DNA of 64,000 nt from Erythrocercus mccallii. Its lineage: Eukaryota > Chordata > Aves > Passeriformes > Dicruridae. The stretch lies in NCBI GenBank assembly GCA_013397435.1, contig VZRG01002083.1:64185-128184 (forward strand), read 5' to 3'. Shown piece after piece: positions 16,001 to 25,419 of the stretch. A program made the translations under genes and the position numbers. Within the stretch, counting starts at the first letter, position 1. Every line of letters begins with the position of its first letter. Below the pieces are notes generated by a model. It did not search any database and was not told where the DNA came from. It saw only the letters and a list, made by a program, of their open reading frames with translations.

Positions 16001-19000
16001 CTATTTAAGGCCTCCTTCCACTGCCTAATGCTTCAAAACAAATCAGAAACAGGAAATCACTCAAATCTTCAAGAACCTAAAGTCAGCTTATGGCCCAAAT
16101 AGCTATTATGTAAACAAGCCACTGAGAATTCATTTAACATAAACAGATATAGCCCAGCTCACAAGAAAACAAAAGCCATCTGTGATCGCAATAGTCTGGA
16201 TCCCAGGCTACACCATCAGCTACCTCTCAAGGCACACTGATAATCAGGTGCTGCACAGCACAGATGGGGGGCGCTCAGGCTACCAAACACAAAAGGGCTG
16301 CCAGGCTCCTTGCTAGCAGCTATAGGAGGCAAAGAGAACAGCTTGGGGTGAAGAACAGAGAAGACACACCAAGGTGGCAGTATATAAATGGAGTGGATAT
16401 ACAAAAAATTTATGGCACAGTCGAGAAGCATAAATTCTTGCAAGATTACTAAAGAACCAAACATTCAATTTAGTATTTTTTCAGAAGAATGCGCTAAGCA
16501 AGTTAATCCTTGCAATTTTTCACCAAAAAGAATTATAAAATGTTTGCAAGTGAAGTACTTACAGCTTGTGTTTTAAAACAGAAATTAACACTCAAGTTCA
16601 ATATTTATTCACACAGCAAGCCTGTCATTTCCCACAGCAATTCTGAGAAGAATTCATATGGCATGAAAAAAAATGTTTTAGACCAAATAGCTAGCTAGCT
16701 TTGTGCATTTTGTCTTCAGTCTTTTCAGACACTTTAGACTGAAGTAAGTTTCCACAAGCTTACCTGCAAATAAGATGCCAGAAAGGGAGTGGGAAGGGAG
16801 AAAAATCTGCTTCTTCCCCTTTTTTCCTTCTTTACTATATATACATAATCTAAGTTGGCCACTTGCAAAGAAAATTTTTTCCATTTGAAATCAGAAACAA
16901 TAATTCCTTGGCATCATACATATTCTTTGGAAAGCTCCAATATGAGGAACTTGGAAAAGGATTTTATCCTTCAAACAAAGTCTTTTCTAAATTAAGGTCA
17001 CTCGCATATTTTCTGAATGCCATAAATGTGCTAGTTCTACAGCAATCCGTATAGCTTTTCTAGACAAATATATATAAAAATAATATGAATTTACTGTTAA
17101 AAACAGGTATTACTAAAATATTTCACATATTCATAGACCAAATTTATTTTTATTATTTTGCCAGTTTACTACATTTTTTAGTTCAACAAAGTGATTGTGT
17201 CCCTGGTTTCATGCCTTCTGTACAAAAATTCCTGCAAGTACTTCAGTAGTGAGCATCCCTTTCCAAGTTTTTCTGCCAATGCTGCCTCCCAACTGATCTG
17301 CTTTAGGAAAGTGCAATAAGCCTGAGCCTGCAGGGTATCTTAGAACACCCAGCAATCTACTTGTAGAGTTTCAAGAGCTAAATGAAACTTCTTCTGGCAC
17401 TGTAATAGATCAATAACCCAAAGAAAAATTTGTTTAAAAAATAGCCTATTCACACAGTAGAATTATTGTTTAGTAGAACATCACCATTATATTCAGATTA
17501 TTCCGTGGATCATGTAGTTTCCACTACCTCTAAGAACTTTTAATATTAGAAATATGAATGCATATAAAACTGCTCCTCTTAAAACTTCTGATTTTTCCAC
17601 CTTCATCCACCTTTTCAACAACTGTGTCTTCCACTATTTTCTATCCCAGTTAAAAGCCTACATATAACTGATAAAGACTAGTCATGGCTTTATGATGAAA
17701 ACCAAGAAGAGAACATTAAATAGATAGGGTTCTAGGGCTTTCCCTACATACGTATCTGGAAGTTTTACACCTACAAGTAACTACAAACAGAACTCTTAAC
17801 ACAGTGTAATCTAACTCTTAACATAGATGCAAAACTTACTCTATGTAAGCTCTGAGAGCCCAGTTCTCTGAAAAGTGTAGTTCATATTAGTTCCACTGGG
17901 GGAATAAAAAGAAGCTAGCAATTTTGTTCAGCCAGATCCATGACTACACTATAGGCTTTATCAGGTCAGGAACACTGGTAGAATCTAGTAATTGCTAGTG
18001 TAGCAAAACATTCCAGTGAAGATGTTGCTGCAAATGAAGATGTTAATTACCATACTTCGAGACTCCTCATTTTGAAAGGAAGGGCACTTCTTGGTTTGAG
18101 ACCAAGTATACTCACAATAGCACTAACAGCAAATAACTAAGACCACACTGGCATCTGCAACTAAAGCTGCACTAAAATAGTTTCCTTCTTAGAAGTACAA
18201 CTCCCTCTTTATGTCACATCTTCAGAAAATAACAAAACATTTTGGGAATTGTCCCTGCATACAAAAATACAGAAATTAACTGTTTTGGCAGAGAATTGCT
18301 AGAATGTTCCTTTCAAAACTGTGCTCTAGTCACACCTCCCCTCCCTAATTCCATCTTACGCATTTATAATTCAATAATCACAGAACTCATTATGTCATTA
18401 ACTCCATCACACTAACAATAACTTGCTCAGTCTTAGAAATACTGAATTTCCCATATTTGACATCATCTGAATTACAAAAAGCTTTGTTGAATCGGGCCAC
18501 CTCTATCTGGTACTGCCTGTCAGTACACTCTCCTGACCAGGAAAATATTAAATTGAATAGAAGAGAAGGAATTAAAAATAATTATCCTGACAAAACAGGA
18601 TAATTTTTAGCAAAATGGTCATCAGTTGCATTCTTAATTTTTCTCCTCTCTGCATGTTTTTCTTATGGGCAAGGACCTAAACTGTATATAGAAAAGGAAC
18701 AGAAATGCAAGTACATTTGAGAAAAAACCCTCAAAAAGATGCAATAAGCAAGAGCAGAAACACAAATTGGAGCATATTCTCTGTTTAAGAGTCCAAGTAA
18801 ACAGAAGTCATCTCTAATGCTAAGAAGCAGATTTATGGAGCTGTAGCAACTAGCAAGAAAGCAAAATTAATTCCTTTAATAATCAAAAATTGGTTTATCT
18901 CATAGTCCTTGATGTAGCATTTTATGTACTCTGTACAGCTATTCACACAGTATTTATCTTTAGTCAATAAATATGATTCTGTGTAACATCCTGATGAGAA

Positions 19001-20024
19001 AAATCACTGAGCATGAAGAGGAGAGCACACTGACACAGGATATCAAGAATTAACACAGCTGCACCATTTTCCACAGAAAACCCTCCTTAGCCAGTTCCAA
19101 CGGATGAAAAGGTTTTAAGTGCTGCAGAGTGAAGCTCGGCAACTTGCAGCTGACAGAACACAAGACCCAAAAGCACAGCAGCAGGCACACGGGGATAAGG
19201 AACATATCACTGCCAGGTAGTTTTGCCAACATGAGTGAAAGCTGGTGATTATTTTTCTTTACGTGAGGAAATGTCTACACTAACTGAACTGTGTAACTTA
19301 CAATAGAAAAAGATTTACCATTACCACGTCTGTATACCAGCTACAACTTCATCTTCTAGATATGTCAGTGCACACAAAACGAGTTTATGCTGTCAGATTA
19401 GCGTAAACAACTGCGTTTGAAACGGCGTCCTACTGTGACCCTCACGATCTTCCACACACGTTTGTTCCTACTACAAAAGAAATCGATTACAGAGTGACAG
19501 GCAGCTCCCACAAAACAACAACGCCTGTTCTCCCGGCGGGAGATGGCCTTGCATAGCCACGCCAACGCCCCGTACCCGGAACTGAAAACGGAGGTCCGCG
19601 AGAGGCCGCGGTGCGGCTCCTTCACCATCGGCCTCACCTCCTCCCGCGAACGGGCCGTGCTCGGGGGAGAACGGGGCCCTCCTGCAGGCTCGCGGCGACC
19701 CAGGAGCAGCAGAGAACACCGCGAGCAGCGGAGACAAGACTGGCCCCACGGACGGCAGCGACCGCTCACCCGCCCTGTTCGAGCGGGCGCAGGAGGCCGT
19801 TCGCGAAAGCCCACCGCGACCCCGCCGCCCCCAGAGCGCTGGGCACGGGCGGCCACCTCTCACGGCCCGGCCCCGGCGCCCTGGCCTACTTAGTCTCCCA
19901 GCACCGCGAGGGCCGCGGCCCCGGGTGGACTCACCAGGGGGCTGCCGGTGCTGGCCATGGCCCGCCTGGCCCGCGGACCGCCCCCCGCGCCCGGACTCAC
20001 CAAGGGGCTGCCGGTGCTGGCCAT
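1..20024 (-). CDS. PDPK1: PDPK1, 3-phosphoinositide-dependent protein kinase 1 (exons 1-7; 3' half lies outside the window)
   Basis: Serine/threonine kinase that is recruited to PIP3 at the plasma membrane and phosphorylates the activation loop of AKT, S6K, SGK and other AGC kinases. Coding exons, in order of transcription: 20022-20024 back to 20001 (or the duplicate 19935-19958), 9267-9536, 5982-6024, 5658-5795, 4310-4454, 1882-1979 and 1049-1124. Each has GT/AG borders and the reading frame is continuous. The joined product begins MASTGSPL-YDAVPMQSSVV and carries a basic PQPRKKRP stretch. The kinase motifs follow in order: glycine loop GEGSFS, catalytic lysine in YAIKILEKRH, HRDLKPEN, DFGTAK, and the activation loop ARANSFVGTAQYVSPELL with the serine equivalent to human Ser241. 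About 264 codons are present of roughly 556 in the human protein. The C-lobe and the PH domain must lie to the left of base 1. No disabling change is seen. The gene starts inside a CpG island, as expected for a broadly expressed kinase. Confidence 0.97.
1049..1124 (-). CDS. PDPK1: PDPK1 exon 7 (activation loop)
   Basis: 76 bp. Encodes ARANSFVGTAQYVSPELL and TEKSACK, with donor GTGAGG. The serine in ANSF is the site phosphorylated in trans in the human enzyme. It is the last PDPK1 exon in the window. Confidence 0.96.
1882..1979 (-). CDS. PDPK1: PDPK1 exon 6 (catalytic loop and DFG)
   Basis: 98 bp. Encodes DLKPENILLNEDMHIQITDF and GTAKVLSADSRQ. It carries the catalytic aspartate and the DFG aspartate. 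The donor GTTTGC is weak, but the frame continues exactly into exon 7. Confidence 0.95.
4310..4454 (-). CDS. PDPK1: PDPK1 exon 5 (hinge to HRD)
   Basis: 145 bp. Encodes FGLSYAKNGELLKYIRKIGS through EIVSALEYLHGKGIIH and ends two bases into the HRD arginine codon. Acceptor CATTCAG, donor GTAATA. Confidence 0.96.
5658..5795 (-). CDS. PDPK1: PDPK1 exon 4 (catalytic lysine, alpha-C region)
   Basis: 138 bp. Encodes IKILEKRHIIKENKVPYVTR and continues to a DHPFFVKLYFTFQDDEKLY segment. It contains the ATP-binding lysine of subdomain II and the PIF-pocket side of the N-lobe. Confidence 0.96.
5982..6024 (-). CDS. PDPK1: PDPK1 exon 3
   Basis: Short 43-bp exon encoding VVLARELASSREYA, with donor GTAAGT. 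It ends in phase 1 and joins exon 4 at the VAIK-type lysine motif. Confidence 0.95.
9267..9536 (-). CDS. PDPK1: PDPK1 exon 2 (N-terminal tail to glycine-rich loop)
   Basis: Ninety codons, phase 0 to phase 0, acceptor TTTTTAG and donor GTAACT. The exon runs from YDAVPMQSS, which contains the residue matching human Tyr9, through a Ser/Gln-rich linker to PRKKRPDDFKFGKILGEGSFST. The glycine-rich loop of the kinase N-lobe is at its end. Confidence 0.97.
9537..19934 (-). other. PDPK1 intron 1
   Basis: About 10.4 kb between exon 2 and the CpG-island first exon. AT-rich, with a G13 tract near 11,285-11,297 and short inverted repeats (for example 15,453-15,477, 11-bp arms with a 3-bp spacer). I see no exon, RNA gene or recognisable transposon in it. 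Confidence 0.75.
19935..19958 (-). CDS. PDPK1: PDPK1 exon 1, downstream copy (A)
   Basis: This copy encodes the same eight residues as copy B (last codon CTG instead of TTG) and has an equally good GTGAGT donor. The 66-bp spacing is 22 codons. The stretch from the ATG of copy B through to copy A has no stop, so splicing from donor A could give either the normal start or a protein 22 residues longer. Which copy is used cannot be told from sequence. Confidence 0.75.
20001..20024 (-). CDS. PDPK1: PDPK1 exon 1, upstream copy (B)
   Basis: Eight codons, MASTGSPL, followed by a GTGAGT donor at 19995-20000. They align with human MARTTSQL, and the exon ends in phase 0, as exon 2 (YDAVP) requires. This copy lies first in the direction of transcription. 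It is one of two near-identical copies 66 bp apart. Confidence 0.8.
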
Positions 20025-20296
20025 GGCCCGCCCGGACCGGGGCCGCTCCCCACCCGTTGCGCGCCAGGCGCTCGGCCCAGCCTGAGCCAGTGGGGCACTC
20101 CGCGTCCCCCGCCCGTGACGTCACCACAACAATCCCCCGCCGTAGGCGGGCTTTCCGCGCACTGCGCTCGCTCTTTGGTGGCAGTAACTGTTACTCACAC
20201 TCGGGCGAAGCCAGAGCGCCCCCGTCAGCCTCGGCGCCCGAGCCGAGGAGAGGATGTGCAGTTGTAGGATGACGCCCTCAGGAAGCTGCCAATCGT

Positions 20297-20436
20297 GCGG
20301 GCGGAAGCGGGCGGAAGCGGGCGGAAGCGGGCGGAAGCGGGCGGAAGCGGGCGGAAGCGGGCGGAAGCGGGCGGAAGCGGGCGGAAGCGGGCGGAAGCGC
20401 GCGGAAGCGGGCGGAAGCGGGCGGAAGCGGGCGGGC
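20297..20436 (+). repeat. 10-bp GC-box minisatellite, about 13 units
   Basis: Tandem repeat of the decamer GCGGAAGCGG, 13 consecutive copies at 20,301-20,430 with partial units on both sides. One copy carries a G-to-C change around 20,400. Every unit contains GGGCGG, the core of an Sp/KLF-type GC box. The array sits about 270-410 bp upstream of the PDPK1 start codon. A 10-bp period puts all boxes on one face of the helix. Confidence 0.95.
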
Positions 20437-21707
20437 AGCGCCTCACCCGACACTCAAAGCCGGCTCCGTCCCACGACGGCGGCGCGCTCTGGCAGCGGCG
20501 GGCAGTGGAGTCAGCCCGGCGCGGGGGTTGCCGGGAGCGCCGCGCTCTCCGCAGAGCTCGGAACTCAAGTGCGTCACAAGTACAATTCTAGTGCGGTTGT
20601 TCGTTCCTGACAACCTGACTCGTCTGCGTAACACCCGCGCTCCCTCGCGTTCTGACAGACTGTTTTCCCTGCGGTCTGTACGAGCCGGCGGTGCCCGTTA
20701 ACGGCTTTCTGTCAGTCCGTGTGCGAGCCCGCCGGCCACGGACCCCGGGGAGGAACGGGCCAGCTGTGCATGACACTGCAGCAAACAAATTGAGTTTGTC
20801 AAGGAATTCCTAGAATTGTGAGGGATTACTCAAAAGGATAAGGCAGGAAAAGACCATCTAGTTAATTGAACATCAGAATCTACTACATACAGATATTTAG
20901 CTTCAAATGAGCGTGGCGTGGACGGCCAGGGCTACCGCAGTGTCCCGGGGTTGATCCACTTTTTTCAGAAAGATTTTTAGAGTAGTCACCCTAAATCAAC
21001 TTTCTCGTATGACGATTTTCTCATCCTTCTGTAGATGAGTAGAACAATTGATCACAATCTTGTAGTAGGTTGGATGCATAGGTCAGGGGACATATGTGCG
21101 TACGGGTTTTTGTTGCAGCCTGTCAGAGAAACTCTGCCGAGTACCAAAAAGCTTTTGTGTAACTTAGAGCAGTAATGCTGTAACTGTGTTTGTAATTACT
21201 GAATGATGCTATCATGGTTTTCATGTACGTGAATTCCAAGAGATTATCCTCGCGAAAAGGCAGATTCTTTTCCATGTGATCTGGTAAGAATTTTCTCTCC
21301 TCTATTTACAGTTTTGGGTCTAGCTAGACAGTATCATAATAGTCCACACAGCTGCTTGAGCAGTTGGATTTATGTTTATGTCTTCGGATACTTCTGTAAG
21401 GCTCAAAAACTCTCAGGCTCATCACAAAAGTAGTAAAATTTGTGGATCATACAAAGCAAGTTTACATCTATTTTAAACATTATATAACCAAGAGTTGTGA
21501 ACACAAAGAAGAGGAACTAAAAATGTCACTTGCAGTAATATTACATTACTCGAGGTGTGTGTGTCAAGACAGTTTTGTGCAGACTCACATCCTGCTCCCA
21601 AGTAAGAAGGGCTTACTTGAGCACGTATGATACTCTGATTCAGCTTCCCTGGACTGTGGGTCATCTCTACAGACTATATGTATATTCCATCATATACGAG
21701 CTGTGGG

Positions 21708-21752
21708 CAGTGTCCCCGCTGCCCGGGGCAGTGACCCAGCTCCCCGGGTCAG
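21708..21752 (-). repeat. Two partial units of the 21-bp GC repeat, inverted
   Basis: Contains the reverse complement of the array at 21,971-22,116 (TGTCCCCGCT, CCCGGGGCAGTG). It lies about 220 bp from that array in opposite orientation. Confidence 0.7.
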
Positions 21753-21970
21753 CTAGTACTTATTTGATTCTTCATGTAACAAGTGAGGATGCAGTTGAAT
21801 AGTGTATCCAAGTCTAGACATGATGCCTTCAGGAGCATGTGGAGCAGTTGGACAGAACCGGGGGAAGTAAGTGCTGCTGTGGTGGAGGACGTGGGAGAAA
21901 CCGCCCGCGGCGTCCGCGATCTGCCAGCAAGCGGCGGCCACGCGCCGAGAGGCATCATGCTGGGCCGGGC

Positions 21971-22116
21971 AGCGGGGACACTGCCCCGGGAGCGGGGACA
22001 CTGTCCCGGCAAGAAGGGGCACTGTCCCGGGGAGCGGGGACGCTGTCCCGGGGGGCGGGGTCACTGCCCCGGGGAGCGGGGACGCTCTCCCGGGGAGGAA
22101 GGACTTTGCTCCGGGG
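21971..22116 (+). repeat. 21-bp palindromic minisatellite, 7 units
   Basis: Seven tandem units (one of 20 bp, six of 21 bp) of consensus AGCGGGGACACTGTCCCGGG plus one G. Each unit is nearly self-complementary around GGGACACTGTCCC. The last unit is the most diverged. Because 21 is a multiple of three, all frames stay open, which explains the spurious open frames of up to about 150 codons here. Confidence 0.92.
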
Positions 22117-24879
22117 ACGGAGAGACACTGCCACATCCACACAAGGGGGCTATCCAGATATAACCTATGTGAAGTCCGGGCCCAGAAGCCGTACAGTAAG
22201 CGACACAAAAAGAGAACTGAAGATAATCTGTGTCCCTCAGACCTAGGTAGAAACTAAATAGAGCTCCCATGCCCTGGACAGTTTATATCAATAGAAGTCC
22301 CAGGTGAGACAAACCAAACCAAACCAACAACCCCCAAACACCACCAAAAAACAAACCTACAATTAAACCAAAATCTTTGTCACAGAACATTTTCAGCTTT
22401 TTAGTGGCTTACAAGCACTTCTTAAATATCTTCCAAAATAGTTTCTTTTGGCAAAATTCAACAGAAGAAAAAGGGAAAAATTCTGTCTACTTTGTTCTGG
22501 TTGTGGGTGATACATATAGCGTGCACTCAGTAGTCCTAGGATATGAAAAGCTTCACAGGTTTGACCAGAGCCAATATTGTCTCCTTATTAGACTGTAGTT
22601 CTCTATCTTCCACTTGAAGGATATGTATCACTCTTAGAGGCAAAAGTCAGCCTTAGAATTGTTCAGAGATTCTGGAAGAAGCTATGAAATACCACAGCTT
22701 AAACCTAATACCAGTCTCAAACATGACACCAAAAAATGAACAAAAAAAATTAAAAGAAAAAAAAACACAAAGCAAAAGGACAGGGTTAAAAATGAGGCTT
22801 TGTTTTTCCAAAGACCTAATTGTAAAGAAGAGGCTTTTTCATTTTAGCTACAACAACTAATATCTTCAAGTAAGTCCATAGAAGCAGAAGCAGCTAAAAG
22901 TTTTTAAGAGTTTTGCCTGGAGAACTCTGCTGATGCTGGAGTATCATTTCAGCCTTTTAACCATCCGCCTATCATCATCTGCAGACTCAGTTCTTATAGT
23001 CTTCCTATCTCGCCCTAATGGACACAAGCAACAGCGTCTTTGACTTTTCATTTCTCTCAAGTAATTTCTGACTACATTCTCTCATTCTCTCTACATTCTC
23101 TCAGTTTTCTTTTGCTTCTCTATTAATGAAGTTTTTCACTCTCCCTTCCACAGAAGCCTGACTTGCTTCTCCTTACTCCTATCTGAATATAATTGTTTCC
23201 ACTCTCGTTTTGCTAATACAGTTGGTACAGAATACCTTATTAACAAAACAAGGTTTTATGAAAATTGTTAAATTTCTACATTATCTAAATTGTGAACATC
23301 CAGACATGCTCATAAGAAAAAACTGTCAAGATCTGGTGAATTTAAGATACAATTGATCTGATAATTTCAGAAAGCATCTGTCAGATTCTGAAGATTAGAA
23401 ATTTGGGATTCTACATCAAACTGTGCAATGGGGTCTAAAAGTTTGGGATCACCAAAATCCTCCAGGTATGTGGCATTGTTTTCCTGATTTTCTCGTCCTG
23501 GAGAAATGACAGCAACTGTTAGTGACAGCAACATCATGTTCTTCTCTTGCTATTAGATTGTGGTGGAGTAATAGAAGCACCCTTGAATATAGTTTTTGCA
23601 AGTTAAAAAGCACCAAGGACCAGAAATAGCATATTATTTCAGGTATCGGAAAAGCCCTTTGCTTACAACACTGAAAACCAATCACTGCTATCACCTCCTG
23701 TGGCTGTCACACAAATTGGATGTTAACTCCTCTTTCTGTTCCTGTTTTTCTCACAGATAAAGACTGCTCACAGCAGTTCTCAGACTTTTCGGGAGGGATG
23801 TCTCGACCTACTTTGTTTCTTCTAAATGAAATCTTTCTTTGCCTTGTCAAAACTAGTCTGTGCTGTCACCAGAGAGACAAGGGAAGCACTCCAAAGAGGA
23901 AGGAATGAATGTATGTGACTGTATATGGATGTGTCAGCTAGTTCAAATGTATATGTACATATCTCAGTATGCTTGCTAAAACTGTTGAGCCCATTAAATC
24001 TAAGACATGCAACTAGAAATCTGCTTGGTAGATTATTAATTGCGTATAGGATTTTCTAAGTCTAGGGCAGAAAGTAAACCTTCAGAGATTCAGCTCAGAA
24101 AGGCTGTACCTGTCATGCAGATAGGAGAAGGACTCATCAGTTCTGGAGAAATAATAGAAGCCCTGGAGAGACAGTGTACAGGTCATTTGTGCTGCTCTTA
24201 TTTTTCACCTTTTTCCATTAAATCAACCCAGCCACTTAACCTTGAAATAGAATTTTTTAAAGCAGTACATGAGGCTTAGTTATTGCAAAATAAAAAGTTA
24301 TAGCCATTCAAGTTAATAATGAGGCCTACTGTCTGATTATCTTTAAACAGAGAATTTACAAATTCTTATCAAATCAAGAATGCCTATAAGTCATCAATAT
24401 CATGTTATGAAGCAGAATTACTTTCTTCAGCAAAAATAATTTCTCATGATTTTATAAAAAATCATGCATAGTTTTTACATAATGGTGGCATTTAAATCAT
24501 AGTTCATCACATTGCAAATATTGTTGCTTCCAAGAGGCACACAATTCTAATAGTTCTTCCTGAGGAGAAAAGCAGGTCTGCTGCTGCCTCCTTCGACAAG
24601 AGGGTCACTGGATCTTGCAGCCAGAAGGTTAATACAGGGAAGGGCATACTCATCTGTCTCTGGGACCTCAGATGTTGCCAGAGTCAGGGTTTGCCATGGC
24701 TGACAAGGGGTAATATTTGCTAGACAGGGGACTTAGTCATAGTCTTCTTCTGAAGTACAGAAGTTGAGGATGTATTTTAAAATGTTTGAAACTGTCTGCG
24801 CAGTTTATGCTTGGGAGGAGTGTTGGGAGGTAATAGGAGAGCACAAGGAACTTGTAGGCAGTATTCCTCAGGGGAAAAA

Positions 24880-25419
24880 TCACTGGTTTTTCTGATGTTT
24901 AACATGATTATTGCCATTAGAAATCTTCAGTAGTTCAGCAGAAATCAAACCTCCTGTGGTGTCATTGTCACACAAAGTACAATAGTCACTGCCACTGAAG
25001 GACATATCTGCTATCCCCAAAGATTCTCGAAGCATAAGAAATTCACTCTTTCCATGCTGTGAGTGAGAGGGATAATTCCTTCCATCACTAGGGCTCTCAA
25101 GGCTGTCTTTAATTATTTCAGAGATTTTCAAGCCAACGGTATCACCAGCATGGTTTGGTGCAAACGATAGTCCCGGCCACAACTCTATCTCTTCTGCTTT
25201 TATGTACCTGCTGGGGACATACTGCTGGCTTGGACCTGAGGGAAACGCAAAGTTTTCTTCTGCAGTAACCATATCTGTGCTTCCTGTAGGTTTCAATGAG
25301 ATTTGGAAAATCAGTTCTTGGGTTTTTAGATAAGACTCTTGATCTGCATTCACTTTGCTTGAGTTGCTGGCCTCTTCTCTTTCAAGTTGGCTACAAGCCT
25401 CATTTGGTCCAACCCAGTC
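24880..25419 (-). CDS. IL9R: IL9R exon 8 (cytoplasmic tail, stop codon)
   Basis: 540 bp including the stop at 24,880-24,882. Begins DWVGPNEAC after acceptor TTTCATTAG. Rich in Ser, Glu and Asn. Tyrosines in QQYVPSRYIKAEE and SDYCTLCDND are candidate STAT docking sites; the second aligns with NNNYCALGC of human IL9R. Confidence 0.9.
   Translation of the reverse strand, partial: DWVGPNEACSQLEREEASNSSKVNADQESYLKTQELIFQISLKPTGSTDMVTAEENFAFPSGPSQQYVPSRYIKAEEIELWPGLSFAPNHAGDTVGLKISEIIKDSLESPSDGRNYPSHSQHGKSEFLMLRESLGIADMSFSGSDYCTLCDNDTTGGLISAELLKISNGNNHVKHQKNQ

Larger units (their letters stand above)
19540..20790 (-). promoter_or_regulatory. CpG-island promoter of PDPK1
   Basis: A sharp block of GC- and CpG-rich sequence in an otherwise AT-rich window, spanning the first exon(s) of PDPK1 and about 750 bp upstream. 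It contains a CCAAT element at 20,289-20,293 (plus strand), a tandem array of GGGCGG boxes at 20,297-20,436, and no obvious TATA box. This fits a dispersed-start housekeeping promoter. Bidirectional activity is possible, but no plus-strand gene is recognised. Confidence 0.85.
20791..24879. other. Intergenic region between PDPK1 promoter and IL9R stop codon
   Basis: AT-rich apart from the GC-rich minisatellite at 21.7-22.1 kb. A/C-rich low complexity at about 22,310-22,375. It should include the IL9R 3' UTR just below 24,880, but I found no AATAAA on the minus strand within about 1.5 kb of the stop. Confidence 0.6.

Noticed and set aside
19543..20272. Overlapping open frames of 115-218 codons on both strands in the CpG island
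   Set aside because: GC-rich sequence lacks stop codons by composition. The products are Pro/Arg/Ala-rich with no domain, and only the short exon 1 reading has support from splice sites and homology.
20121..20610. Repetitive ASARFRPLPP and RKRAEAGGSG open frames
   Set aside because: They are the 10-bp minisatellite read in six frames. Period 10 simply cycles all frames.
21749..22257. Open frames of 126-151 codons on both strands
   Set aside because: Created by the 21-bp minisatellite, whose length is divisible by three. No start context, splice support or family resemblance.
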